Assembly (NCBI GenBank): GCA_038214135.1
Contig: JBBQSD010000036.1
Coordinates: forward strand, 1 to 49,260
Source of the DNA: JANLSE01 sp038214135
GTDB taxonomy: Bacteria > Chloroflexota > Chloroflexia > Chloroflexales > Roseiflexaceae
Direction of reading: 5' to 3'
DNA length: 49,260 bases
Shown here: in pieces, positions 33,560-42,006 of the stretch
Numbering within the stretch: position 1 is the first letter of the stretch
Layout of the letters: every line of letters begins with the position of its first letter
Program-made: the position numbers and the translations under genes
The notes under the pieces: model-generated
Seen by the model: only the letters and a program-made list of their open reading frames with translations
Told to the model about the DNA's origin: nothing
Databases searched by the model: none

Positions 33560-34783
33560 CTAATCCCGCAAGAGAAAATCGAGTGTGGACGCTTGCCGAA
33601 ATCGCCCTGCATGAAGTGCTCCAAAATCGAGTCGTTCTGGTTTGCCAAGCAGTGGTGTCAGGTCAAGGGTTGCGCTATTGCGAAGCATAAGTTCCGTCAT
33701 TGCCAGCGCAACCCCGGCATGGCATGTCATTCCATGGCCATTCATGCCAACAGCATGGTAGAAATTTGTGATCTGCTGATCGCGGGAAAGAATTGGAAAG
33801 CCATCTGCGGTAGTTCCATATACGCACGACCAGCCATTCAGAAAGATGCTGTGTGGTAGATGCCAGTAGCGCCGATACACCTGCTCAACCGCCGCTGGAT
33901 AGCTCTCATCATTGATTCGATTGACATAATCCGGATCGACGGTATAGCCTGGTTTAGTTGTGTGGTGATGCTGTCCAAATAGCAATGTCCCGCCAAGCTC
34001 GCCACGACACCAGACGCCTTCGCCATCCACGCTTTCGGGAACGCCGGTCAGCGGCGATTCATCGACCTTATCATCGAAGCCGGTGGCGACACACACCTGA
34101 ATCCGCTGCGGTGTCAGCGCCAACTCACTTCCGGCCAATGCTGCAATCTTTGCGCCCCACGGCCCACCGGCATTCAGCACCGTTCCCGCCGACCAGACGC
34201 CGCGGCGGGTGACGACGCCATCGATCCGATCTCCAGTAGTTCTGAGCTGTAGCACTGGCGTGCCCTTCCAGATCTCGACCCGCCCGGTTTCCAGCGCGAG
34301 CCGTTCATACAGGGCGACCAAGCGGTATGGATCGAGGAAGCCCTGGTTTGGGTACAACACTCCCCCGCGCACACGTTCTGGCCGAATCCAGGGGAAGCGA
34401 GCCAACAGCGCATCACGATCCAAATCAATTCGATCATAGATGCTATCGCTACCGCCGCCAAACCGCTGTTCGTAGGCGCTTGTTGGTATGGGAAACTCGC
34501 CTGGCTCATAGATCACCGACAGCGCACCCCATGGCTGGAAACCAAACTCATAGCTCTGGCGCAATTCCTGGATGCGCGCATAGCCAAGCAGGGTCAGTTG
34601 GGCATACAAGGCACCCATATCGTGCAGGCAGATTACTCCAGCAGAGCCGCCGGTTGTGCTGCCAGCAATACTAGCTTTATCGAACACGGCAATGTGCAAA
34701 TCACTCTGGCGGGCCAGTTCATAGGCACAACTCATGCCAATGATGCCGCCGCCAATAATGACAATATCGGCTGTTCGCTCCAT
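33560..34783 (-). CDS. DAO-family FAD oxidoreductase 2
   Basis: A 407-residue flavoenzyme of the DAO/sarcosine oxidase superfamily. The FAD motif is DIVIIGGGIIGMSCAYELAR (6-25), the second strand ends VFDKA, a Gly/Ser-rich region follows (GSTTGGSAGVICLHD), and the C-terminus has HAVGMNGHGMTCHAGVALAM. The frame is open to 34852, but ATG 34783 (MERTADIV) begins the conserved domain and has AGGA about eight bases upstream. It lies 16 bases after the GH4 gene. It is only distantly similar to the oxidoreductase at 30822, so the two probably act on different substrates or steps. Confidence 0.85.
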   Translation of the reverse strand: MERTADIVIIGGGIIGMSCAYELARQSDLHIAVFDKASIAGSTTGGSAGVICLHDMGALYAQLTLLGYARIQELRQSYEFGFQPWGALSVIYEPGEFPIPTSAYEQRFGGGSDSIYDRIDLDRDALLARFPWIRPERVRGGVLYPNQGFLDPYRLVALYERLALETGRVEIWKGTPVLQLRTTGDRIDGVVTRRGVWSAGTVLNAGGPWGAKIAALAGSELALTPQRIQVCVATGFDDKVDESPLTGVPESVDGEGVWCRGELGGTLLFGQHHHTTKPGYTVDPDYVNRINDESYPAAVEQVYRRYWHLPHSIFLNGWSCVYGTTADGFPILSRDQQITNFYHAVGMNGHGMTCHAGVALAMTELMLRNSATLDLTPLLGKPERLDFGALHAGRFRQASTLDFLLRD

Positions 34784-34799
34784 CGCGTTTTCCTGTTCT

Positions 34800-36143
34800 C
34801 TAACGATAATGATCCCCCAGCACTTTATTGAATGGCAGTACTGCAATATCATCGATCAGCGCATTGGCCTGCTCCACCGAACGCGTCCAGGGGTCGGTCA
34901 TGATCAATTCGAGCAACAGCTTGCGGCTATGTTGGGTATAGGCGGCCAATTCCAATTCGACCGGTGCAACACAATCGCGCATCAGATAGGCCAGCGCCGC
35001 CGGTGGCAGGCCGTTTGTCTGAATCCCCTGGATCCCCCGCCGACTGACGAGTGCCGGGACTTCAACCTGGAAATCGTGAGGGATTCCAGGAACATAGCCG
35101 CCGCGATTGGGAATATTGCTCAGAATAATGCGCGGCGTATCACAGACCAGCGCCTCGATCATGGGAATAATGCTTTCGTGGGATAGCTCAGGCGGGAAGT
35201 GATCGGTCACACGCACATTCGGATCGACGCCGATTTTGGCAATCTCGGCTATCTCGGCCTCACCGCTAGTGAAATGCCGATTCCAGAAGCGGCCCGGTTC
35301 TTCTTTCCAACGTTGCTCAGTATCCTGATCGGTGTGGTACCACCAGCCCCACGAGCCACCGCCATCGCCAGCGGTATCGCCAATCGGGAAGGCACCAATC
35401 CGGCGGTAGAGATCGCACTTCTTCGGGCTTAATTCGCCATAGCCGCCCTTTTCCCAGGCGGCTGGCCCTTGCTCATCGATCCAACGGTCAATCAGCGGCA
35501 TGGCATCCTGGCCCTTATAGAACAGCTTTGTCAGCCAGATGAAGTGATTCACGCCTGGTAGTTCAAAGGTGCAATGTTCGCGTTCCAGGCCCAGTTGATC
35601 GATGATCGAATACACGCCGCCAAAGCCATGGCATAGCCCAACAACCTTCGCCTGTGGGTAGCGCCGGGCCACATAGGTGATGCCAGCCTGAACGGGATTG
35701 GCAGCCTGGATGTACCAGGCATCCGGGCAGATCGCCAGCATATCGGTGATCAGCGAATCGAACAGTTGCAATTGATAGAAGTTGATCCAGTAGGCTTCAT
35801 CGTGCATCACATGCAAGCTGCCACCCCAGCGGTAGCCATGCGTGCGAGCGACATCCCATCCAGCTCGTAATCGATGGTGCCCGGCAGTCAGCGCTGCATT
35901 GACAACAATATCGGCTCCTTCCAGCGCAGTGTAGCGATCCGTCGTTTTCCACAGATCCAGGGTGATGCCAAGTTCAGCGGCATAGCGGCTGGCCAACTGA
36001 TGAATTGAATCAAGCCGATCCTGATTGATATCCATAAACGTGACCTGGCTGCCACGCAGATTGGGTGTTAGGCACAGATCACCGACCATAGCCATTGAGA
36101 AGACAGCACTTCCTGCACCGATAATACAAATCTTGGCGCTCAT
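34800..36143 (-). CDS. GH4 NAD-dependent glycosidase
   Basis: A 447-residue glycoside hydrolase of family GH4, the alpha-glucosidase/alpha-galactosidase/alpha-galacturonidase type. It cleaves by NAD+-dependent oxidation at C3 and needs a divalent metal. The NAD motif is GAGSAVF (9-15). The metal ligands are C171 (in GLCHGFGG) and H200 (in LPGVNHF), with the same 29-residue spacing as in AglA. N149-P150 lies in QAANPV, and DIVVNAALTAGHHRLR (78-93) is typical. GGAG lies six bases before ATG 36143. It is cytoplasmic and acts on imported glycosides; substrate stereochemistry cannot be told. Confidence 0.92.
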   Translation of the reverse strand: MSAKICIIGAGSAVFSMAMVGDLCLTPNLRGSQVTFMDINQDRLDSIHQLASRYAAELGITLDLWKTTDRYTALEGADIVVNAALTAGHHRLRAGWDVARTHGYRWGGSLHVMHDEAYWINFYQLQLFDSLITDMLAICPDAWYIQAANPVQAGITYVARRYPQAKVVGLCHGFGGVYSIIDQLGLEREHCTFELPGVNHFIWLTKLFYKGQDAMPLIDRWIDEQGPAAWEKGGYGELSPKKCDLYRRIGAFPIGDTAGDGGGSWGWWYHTDQDTEQRWKEEPGRFWNRHFTSGEAEIAEIAKIGVDPNVRVTDHFPPELSHESIIPMIEALVCDTPRIILSNIPNRGGYVPGIPHDFQVEVPALVSRRGIQGIQTNGLPPAALAYLMRDCVAPVELELAAYTQHSRKLLLELIMTDPWTRSVEQANALIDDIAVLPFNKVLGDHYR

Positions 36144-36179
36144 TGTTACTCCAGTGTTGTTATATCAATCCTATCGGAT

Positions 36180-36250
36180 TTGTGAAATAGGAGGGTATTT
36201 TTTCTTCGGGGGGCTGCGCCCCAAACCCCCGCTTTGCGCTCACGCGCATG
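36180..36250. repeat. GC-rich inverted repeats in the 36144-36457 gap
   Basis: GGGGCTGCGCCCC sits at about 36209-36221, followed by CCCCCGCTTTGCG sequence. The remainder of the gap has an AGCTGAA run at about 36434-36452. I see no gene. Confidence 0.6.
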
Positions 36251-36457
36251 GACGCTCCCTGGAGGAATGCTAGTGTGTTGATTGCTTACCTGAGCATTCA
36301 GCTTGCTTCCATAAACTCTGTGCTTGGAGCGAACAGCTCGTGATTGATCACTGCTTGTACCAGTAACAGCGCTTACCGTGGTTGTGTGAGTATCCATCCC
36401 TACAAAAAGCTGATGGCCGATGGCTCGTCCTGACGGCTGAAAGCTGAAAGCTATTAT

Positions 36458-37225
36458 TCAGATCGCAGCGCTGGCTGCCCCATCAACATACAATGCACTG
36501 CCCGTCACAGCACTCGATTCATCCGAAGCGAGGAACAGCACCGCATAGCCAACTTCACGGGTTGTTGCCATGCGCCCAAGCGGCTGCTGTGCTTTGATAA
36601 TTGGGTAGAGTTTCTCCAGGCCGCCAGCATCCTCGGCAACCTTCTGGTTCATTGGTGTATCCACCCAGCCAGGGCAGATGCAATTACAGCGTACGCCCTG
36701 CTCCGCATACGAAACCGCAATGCCCTTCGTCAGCCCAATCACAGCTGCTTTTGATGCTGAATAGGCCTCATAGCCTGGTTCAGTGAGTGTTGCCATTACC
36801 GAGGATGTGTTGATAATCGATCCCCTGCCCTGGCGGATCATGTGTGGAATGACCAGCTTGCACATCAGAAACATAGCCTTCACATTCACATCCATAACAC
36901 TATCCCAGCTCGTTTCTGGGTAGGATTGCAGATCACCAGTTGGCATGATCCCGGCATTATTGAACACAATATCGATCTGTCCATAGGTCTCGATTGCCAG
37001 CGACACCACATTGCTGATCGTTTCGGCCAGCGAGACATCCCCACACGAAATGACCACCGCTGCCGCTTGTGCAACTAGTTCGCTGCGGATCGATTCGAGT
37101 CCTGCGGCATCGCGATCAACCAGCACCAGCTTCGCACCCTGTTCGGCGAAGAGCAGCGCCGTTCCGCGGCCAATCCCCGATGCCGCACCAGTAATAATGG
37201 CGACTTTATGATGCAGACGGGCCAT
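36458..37225 (-). CDS. SDR-family NAD-dependent dehydrogenase
   Basis: A 255-residue classical short-chain dehydrogenase. It has TGAASGIG (12-19), D37 at the end of the second strand (VDRD, favouring NAD over NADP), NNAG (89-92), Ser141/142, and YSASK with Tyr155 and Lys159. The closing LFLASDESSAVTGSALYVDG is standard. GAGGA lies five bases before the ATG. Classical SDRs of this length oxidise sugars, sugar alcohols or hydroxy-ketones. Given the pentonate-type dehydratase and the arabinofuranosidase in the window, a sugar 1-dehydrogenase role is plausible but unproven. Confidence 0.9.
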   Translation of the reverse strand: MARLHHKVAIITGAASGIGRGTALLFAEQGAKLVLVDRDAAGLESIRSELVAQAAAVVISCGDVSLAETISNVVSLAIETYGQIDIVFNNAGIMPTGDLQSYPETSWDSVMDVNVKAMFLMCKLVIPHMIRQGRGSIINTSSVMATLTEPGYEAYSASKAAVIGLTKGIAVSYAEQGVRCNCICPGWVDTPMNQKVAEDAGGLEKLYPIIKAQQPLGRMATTREVGYAVLFLASDESSAVTGSALYVDGAASAAI

Positions 37226-37255
37226 AGTTTCCTCTTTTGCTTTCAGCAGGCCATA

Positions 37256-37485
37256 GGTATCGCGGCGCGCCGAGCGCCTTTCGGGGCTACGCGCCCCGTG
37301 CCCGCACCTTTCGGGGCCTTGCCCCGAACCCCAAATGAGGCTTGGTGGCGCGCTAACGTCTGTTGATCACGCCTCGGCTGCGAATGAGGGGTCTTGGTTG
37401 TTCTTGGGCGGACACACCGGTCCGCAGCCTACATCGGTTCTCGGTTGTTCTGACCCCTGACTCCTGACTCCTGAATACTTGGTTC
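37256..37485. repeat. palindromes and heptamers in the 37226-37489 gap
   Basis: CTTTCGGGGCTACGCGCCCC and a second CTTTCGGGGCCTTGCCCCGA unit stand side by side at about 37277-37333. They are followed by the inverted GCGGACC/AAGAACCGATGTAG module at 37406-37443 and CTGACTCCTGACTCCTGAAT at about 37457-37476. Confidence 0.8.
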
Positions 37486-37489
37486 TCGT

Positions 37490-38575
37490 CTATCGAAACT
37501 GCGGTACATCGATCCACACACCACCGCGCATTGCCGATTCGTGGGCGCAGATTCCGGGAGCCGTGAATTCGATGGCGCGTATAACGTCAATCGGCGGGCG
37601 TGTGCCCTGGTCGAGGGCCGTAATAAAATCATTGACCATAAAATATTCGGATGTTCCATGGCCACCGGCTCGGGCTTCTGGTGGCGCGTTTGGGTCAACG
37701 GAATCGCACACGATTGGCTGTGCCCCGCCCTTTTTATCCATCTCGCTTTCGATATAAAGCTGGCCTTGGGTTGCGCCCCAACCGCCAGCCCGCCCATTTT
37801 CGACAAAACCGTGTGTACCCTGAAGCGAGTAGTAGATCAGTTCGTGGTGCCGTGGCGCGACCTGGCTGCGCAGAATCTTGATCGTCGCGCCTTTTTGGGT
37901 TTGGAACAGGCCGACTTCCATGTCCAGGAAACCGATCCCTTCATCTGGATGCAGTGTTTGCCCAGAATGAACTCCGGTTGCCTTGACGATCCGGTCGTCC
38001 ATCAGTGTCAGCAATGGCCCAAGGCAATGTGCGCAGTACAGTATCGGTGGGCGGGTATAGCGCCAGTGCCGTTTTCCGGTTGTTGGGTCAATCAGCAGAT
38101 TGGTGATCTCATGCAGATATGCCGCTTCCGCATAGAATATCTTGCCAAGTTTTCCTGCATCGATCAATTGCTTCCAGGAGCGAATATAGTGGAAGTAGCA
38201 ATAGTTCTCGGCCATCATATAGCTGCGGCCAGTGCGCTGCACCGTTTGGGCTAGTCGCTCACAATCGTTCAGGGTGTAGGCGGCTGTCTGCTCAGAAAGA
38301 ACATGCTTGCCGCTCTCTAATGCCGCAATGGCTTGTGCCGCATGAAACTCGATTGGTGTGGCAATCACGACAATATCAATCGGCGCTTCAACGAACTGCT
38401 CGAAGTTCGTGAACAAGCCACTATCAGCCAACCCATGGCGTGCGCCACTCTCGGCCAATAATGCCTGATCAAGATCACAGAGCGCAGCAATCTGAACCCG
38501 TGGATGTGCGGCCAGCGTATTGACTAACCCTTGCCCACGATGTAAACCAACAATACCAACTCGCCATTGCTGCAT
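37490..38575 (-). CDS. Gfo/Idh/MocA-family oxidoreductase with altered EKP motif
   Basis: A 361-residue NAD(P)-dependent sugar oxidoreductase. The Rossmann part starts VGIVGLHRGQGLVNTLAAHP (6-25), followed by ALCDLD. IVVIATP and GKHVLSEQTAAY follow; here the conserved E-K-P motif, whose lysine takes part in catalysis, reads E-Q-T. The middle holds the GFO_IDH_MocA_C-type beta-sheet region (IGFLDMEVGLFQTQKGATIK). The open frame extends to 38689, but GAGGAGG five bases before ATG 38575 fixes the start. It is the first gene of the long minus-strand cluster, directly behind the promoter at 38628-38656. The loss of the lysine suggests altered chemistry or a non-oxidoreductase role. Confidence 0.85.
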   Translation of the reverse strand: MQQWRVGIVGLHRGQGLVNTLAAHPRVQIAALCDLDQALLAESGARHGLADSGLFTNFEQFVEAPIDIVVIATPIEFHAAQAIAALESGKHVLSEQTAAYTLNDCERLAQTVQRTGRSYMMAENYCYFHYIRSWKQLIDAGKLGKIFYAEAAYLHEITNLLIDPTTGKRHWRYTRPPILYCAHCLGPLLTLMDDRIVKATGVHSGQTLHPDEGIGFLDMEVGLFQTQKGATIKILRSQVAPRHHELIYYSLQGTHGFVENGRAGGWGATQGQLYIESEMDKKGGAQPIVCDSVDPNAPPEARAGGHGTSEYFMVNDFITALDQGTRPPIDVIRAIEFTAPGICAHESAMRGGVWIDVPQFR

Positions 38576-38627
38576 GGAAGCCTCCTCTGCCAATTTCATA
38601 GGAACGAAGGAACATGGATCGGCAGCG

Positions 38628-38656
38628 AGTATAGACGACAGATTGTTAATTGTCAA
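38628..38656 (-). promoter_or_regulatory. sigma-70 promoter of the minus-strand sugar cluster
   Basis: On the minus strand TTGACA (complement of 38651-38656) and TATACT (complement of 38628-38633) are separated by exactly 17 bases, 53 bases before the Gfo/Idh start. Confidence 0.8.
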
Positions 38657-38674
38657 CAATCTACAATTAACAAT
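38642..38674. promoter_or_regulatory. 12-bp inverted repeat, candidate GntR operator
   Basis: ATTGTTAATTGT (38642-38653) and its exact complement ACAATTAACAAT (38663-38674) overlap the -35 box and spacer of the minus-strand promoter. They lie between the divergent Gfo/Idh and gntR genes. TTGTCAACAA in the centre has the TTGT/ACAA half-site pattern common for FCD-type GntR proteins. Binding by the adjacent regulator would repress the cluster. Confidence 0.55.
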
Positions 38675-38679
38675 AAACG

Positions 38680-38709
38680 TTGACAACACGAACCTGCATA
38701 TGCTAGGCT
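38680..38709 (+). promoter_or_regulatory. possible promoter of the 38749 gntR gene
   Basis: TTGACA at 38680-38685 is perfect; TAGGCT at 38704-38709 after 18 bases is a weak -10. It is divergent from the cluster promoter and a few bases from the palindrome. Confidence 0.4.
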
Positions 38710-38748
38710 ACAAGTTGGAACAATGTAGGAGGACAGGGCTACCAACGT

Positions 38749-39411
38749 ATGACAATCGAACAGGAATTTCCACAGCTCACCGGCGATTCACGCCGTCATC
38801 GGGCTGCACATGCGCTACGCGAGGCAATCATTACTGGTCGGTTGCAGGCTGGTGATCGCCTTGTTGAAGAAGATCTCTCAAAACAGATGGGCATTAGTCG
38901 CGGTCCTATTCGCGAGGCCTTTCGTCAGCTTGAACACGAAGGTCTGATCATATCCCTCCCCTACCGTGGTTCAGAGGTTGTTGGCGTGTCGATCAAGGAG
39001 GTTCGCGAGGTTATCGTCCCAATTCGCATTGTACTTGAGCGATTTGCCTTTCAACATGCAATTATGCTTCTCACGGAAGAAGATTTCGTGCAGCTTGCGC
39101 GAATCATCGATATGATGCGAATCGCCGCCAATACTCATCAGGTTGTAAACTTGGTACAGGCCGACATGCAGTTTCATGAACTGATCCTTGAGCGTTCTGG
39201 GCAGGCCCATTGCCATCAGATCTGGCGAACCATTGCAACTCGTGTGCGAGTCTACTTTACTCAGAGTGGCTACCGTTATGAATCGTTGCATGTGCTTGTT
39301 GATTCCCACCAGCTTCTACTCGATGCGCTCCGTACCCGAGATCGTGAGCATATGCTTGCCATCCTGGAAGAGCACATCCGCGATGTTCCATCGATTAAAG
39401 AGCGCCTGTAG
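38749..39411 (+). CDS. GntR-family regulator, FCD (FadR) subfamily, 1
   Basis: A 220-residue DNA-binding protein: winged helix at about 15-80 (LREAIITGRLQAGDRLVEED, then LSKQMGISRGPIREAFRQLE) and an all-helical FCD ligand domain at about 90-215 with the usual metal-site histidines (DMQFHELILERSG region and the C-terminal VDSHQLLLDAL and EEHIRD). FCD regulators sense small carboxylic acids such as sugar acids. It is divergent from the Gfo/Idh-led cluster and is its likely local repressor. AGGAGG at 38728-38733 is 15 bases before the ATG, longer than ideal. Confidence 0.9.
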   Translation: MTIEQEFPQLTGDSRRHRAAHALREAIITGRLQAGDRLVEEDLSKQMGISRGPIREAFRQLEHEGLIISLPYRGSEVVGVSIKEVREVIVPIRIVLERFAFQHAIMLLTEEDFVQLARIIDMMRIAANTHQVVNLVQADMQFHELILERSGQAHCHQIWRTIATRVRVYFTQSGYRYESLHVLVDSHQLLLDALRTRDREHMLAILEEHIRDVPSIKERL

Positions 39412-39444
39412 AGACACAACATCGTAGTTATAAGACGCAAGATG

Positions 39445-40734
39445 TTACGCCGGAATACCCCGCAAAACCTCGCGGGCCGTTTCGAGTGTTCGATCAATAT
39501 CTGCCTGCGTGTGGGCGGCGCTCACATGGTTGCGTTTAAGGGCGACGGGCAGCATGAAGATGCCACGCTCACACATTGCGCGCCGGAACCAGACATCGCG
39601 TTCGGTATTGTTGGCCAGTAGATCTTCGTAGCGCTCGGTTGGCCCATCAAAAAAGTAGGGAACAAACACAGAACCAAACTGTGCAACGGTGATTGGGATG
39701 CCAAATTCGTTGGCGATCTGGCGTATACCTGTGGCTGCCTGCTCGGCAAGGCCATAGCAGTGCCGATGTACCGAACCATCCTCGAGTTCGGCAATCGTTG
39801 CCAATGCAGCAGCAACTCCAACTGGATGGCCGTTATAGGTTCCGGCGAAGAACACACCCCCGCCTGGCCCGAAGCGATCCATGAATTCGCCCTTGCCCAC
39901 CAGCGCAGCAATCGGGAAACCATTGGCCATGGCCTTGGCGAATGTGCTCAGATCAGGGGTGATACCAGCAATCTTCTGGTAGCCGCCAAGGCCATGCCGA
40001 AACCCAGTAATCACCTCATCGAAGATCAGCACGATCCCACGGCGGGTGCATGTCTCGCGGAGCATGGCCAGAAATTCAGGGCGTGGCAGCACACAGCCGA
40101 TATTATGCGGAATAATTTCGACGATCACGGCTGCAATATCATCGCCATGCAGCTCAATCGTCTCACGCAAGACCTCAACATCATTGAATGGAACGATCAG
40201 CGTATGGTCGATCACTTCTGGCAACATGCCCAGCGAAAGTGGATCTTTGCTGCCCAACTTGCTTGCTGGGGTAATGACATTCATGGCAACAGCATCGTGC
40301 CAGCCGTGGTAGGTACCCTGGAACTTGATGATCGTATTGCGCCCGGTGACAGCGCGGGCCAACCGTAGCGCCGCATAGGTTGCTTCCGAACCAGAATTGG
40401 TTAATAGCACCCGTTCGGCAGATGGCACATGCCGGTTGATCGTCTCGGCCAACTCAACTTCAATATCGGTGACACCAACGCCAACAATATCGAGCCGATC
40501 CATCACAGCCCGCACCGCCGCATTCACACGCGGATGGTTATGGCCAAGAATCAGTGGCCCAAATGCCGCATGATAATCGAGGTATTCAACGCCATCGGCA
40601 TCGGTGAAATACGCGCCAGCGGCACTCGTTACCGCAATCGGCCAGGCCAATCTTCGGTTGCCCGAGTTGACACCACCAGGAATCACGCGTGCTGCACGCT
40701 CGGTCAGCGCAGTGGTTTGTTCGGCAATCAGCAT
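39445..40734 (-). CDS. class-III PLP aminotransferase 2 (GSA-aminomutase-like)
   Basis: A 429-residue fold-type I PLP enzyme, homologous to the one at 25642 but clearly diverged. K267 is the cofactor lysine (FAKAMANGFP), D239 lies in LIFDEVITGFRHGLGGYQ, the phosphate region is NSGSEATYAALRLAR (113-127), and the N-terminus is VIPGGVNSGNRRL. AGAGG is about five bases before ATG 40734. The gene lies between two FCD-GntR genes and near a sugar-acid dehydratase, which favours a catabolic role over heme synthesis. The product could be an aldehyde, keto acid or amino compound; which one is not visible. Confidence 0.85.
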   Translation of the reverse strand: MLIAEQTTALTERAARVIPGGVNSGNRRLAWPIAVTSAAGAYFTDADGVEYLDYHAAFGPLILGHNHPRVNAAVRAVMDRLDIVGVGVTDIEVELAETINRHVPSAERVLLTNSGSEATYAALRLARAVTGRNTIIKFQGTYHGWHDAVAMNVITPASKLGSKDPLSLGMLPEVIDHTLIVPFNDVEVLRETIELHGDDIAAVIVEIIPHNIGCVLPRPEFLAMLRETCTRRGIVLIFDEVITGFRHGLGGYQKIAGITPDLSTFAKAMANGFPIAALVGKGEFMDRFGPGGGVFFAGTYNGHPVGVAAALATIAELEDGSVHRHCYGLAEQAATGIRQIANEFGIPITVAQFGSVFVPYFFDGPTERYEDLLANNTERDVWFRRAMCERGIFMLPVALKRNHVSAAHTQADIDRTLETAREVLRGIPA

Positions 40735-40847
40735 CGATACCTCTTAATTATGTATAAATCGGCAGTTGCTTGCTATTAGGACTTATCGGGATGACAGCGT
40801 TGTGGCTTTTTGATCAAGCAAGAGCGCTTCCTGATGCACGAGCAATT

Positions 40848-40868
40848 CTGACTCCTGACTCCTGACTA
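40848..40868. repeat. heptamer run at the end of gntR 2
   Basis: TTCTGACTCCTGACTCCTGA runs directly into the 3' end of the minus-strand gntR gene (stop at 40866-40868), so part of the heptamer array touches the stop codon. The small 40735-40865 gap has no gene. Confidence 0.8.
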
Positions 40869-41546
40869 ACTATCAAACAGATCGGCAAAGCGCTGGCGTA
40901 GTGATTGGGTGTGATAGATCGAAAGACGAGCCGCCGCCTCTGGATCGCGCTGCACGAGTGTGGCTAGAATGGCGGCATGCTCATTCGTGGATGTCTCCAT
41001 CTGCATTGTGGCAATATTGGCCCCAACACTCAGCAGAAACATATCGGTGCGCTCCTCATTACGAAGCACAAATGTCGTCAGCGGTTGATTACCAGATGCC
41101 TCGCCAACCAGCCGATGAAAATCGCGTGATGCCCGCAAAAATGTGGTTGCATCCTGGGTTGCTTCGGCACTCCGCGCCCGCATGATCGTCTCCTGAAGGG
41201 TTTCGAGTTGCATGCGTGTTGCTTGGAGTGCCGCCCGCCGCACCAGATATGGCTCGACAGTCTCGTTCGCAACGAACATGGCCACAAATTCCTGGCGAGA
41301 AAGTGCGGTGATATACAACCCACGGCCACCACGCGGCGCGATCAAGCCCTCGTGCTCCAGGATCGCCAAGGCCTCGCGCACCGGCGTCCTGCTGATCTGC
41401 AATGAAGCAGCCAACTGCTCCTCCACAAATGGCTGGTGTGGACCGATCTGCCCCGAAAGGATCGCTTCTTTGATTGCCTGATAGGCCGCCTCGCGGAAGC
41501 GTGGTAATTTGACCGACGTGATTGGCTTGAGTAACGTAAGGCTCAC
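40866..41546 (-). CDS. GntR-family regulator, FCD subfamily, 2
   Basis: A 226-residue regulator: winged helix at about 15-80 (AAYQAIKEAILSGQIGPHQP, then LQISRTPVREALAILEHEG) and an FCD domain with metal-binding residues in FLRASRDFHRLV and STNEHAAIL. The GTG start at 41546 has AAGGA 11 bases upstream. The gene is divergent from the IlvD/Edd dehydratase, and its own promoter overlaps a GTATAC palindrome, so it is likely autoregulated. The probable effector is a sugar acid or its dehydration product. Confidence 0.9.
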   Translation of the reverse strand: MSLTLLKPITSVKLPRFREAAYQAIKEAILSGQIGPHQPFVEEQLAASLQISRTPVREALAILEHEGLIAPRGGRGLYITALSRQEFVAMFVANETVEPYLVRRAALQATRMQLETLQETIMRARSAEATQDATTFLRASRDFHRLVGEASGNQPLTTFVLRNEERTDMFLLSVGANIATMQMETSTNEHAAILATLVQRDPEAAARLSIYHTQSLRQRFADLFDS

Positions 41547-41713
41547 GCTGCTTCGTTCCTTATTCTCTAGCCGATTACTTGATTGCTCTATCGTTTACTG
41601 AATAAGCAACACGGCCAACAGATGTGGAATGCGCAAGCCATGCTTGCGCTGCGGCAGCATGGCTGCCGCATTCCATAACCGATGCCGATAATCAAAATGA
41701 ACTATGTATGCTT

Positions 41714-41740
41714 GTATACAGTGAATGCCCATGAGTATAC
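41714..41740. promoter_or_regulatory. paired GTATAC operator sites
   Basis: GTATAC occurs at 41714-41719 (within TTGTATACAG) and at 41735-41740 (within GAGTATACCC), exactly 21 bases apart, i.e. two helical turns. The second overlaps the -10 box of the gntR promoter; the first lies just past the start of transcription. GTATAC-centred palindromes are a usual target shape for FCD-type GntR proteins. Confidence 0.6.
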
Positions 41741-41761
41741 CCAAAATCTTCTGCTTGTCAA
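41734..41761 (-). promoter_or_regulatory. sigma-70 promoter of gntR 2
   Basis: On the minus strand TTGACA (complement of 41756-41761) and TATACT (complement of 41734-41739) have a 16-base spacer. The transcript would carry a leader of about 180 bases. Confidence 0.7.
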
Positions 41762-41906
41762 GCGGACATGCCAACAGCACCTTGTTCGATTTCCAACTTT
41801 CAGCGATATTGAGCGATATTGAGCGATCACTCTATCGGCTCTATATGAAATAGATATCGAGCTATTCCCTTCGAGATGGCATAAATGCCCTATTCTTGAC
41901 AATCGG

Positions 41907-41915
41907 TGCTATAAT
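41907..41915 (+). promoter_or_regulatory. extended -10 promoter toward the dehydratase
   Basis: TG-C-TATAAT at 41907-41915 is a perfect extended -10. A TTGACA at 41896-41901 is too close to act as its -35. The start of transcription would leave a leader of about 135 bases before ATG 42059. Confidence 0.55.
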
Positions 41916-42006
41916 CGGCGCAGAGCTTCATACCAGATTATGAATAGAATCCGATCTCCTGCATGTGCCTGCACATAGGGTGGATGGTATGCTTACTCGG
42001 TTAATT

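Noticed and set aside
36144..36457. 83-residue minus-strand ORF between GH4 and SDR
   Set aside because: No ribosome-binding site, covers GC-rich inverted repeats, no recognisable domain.
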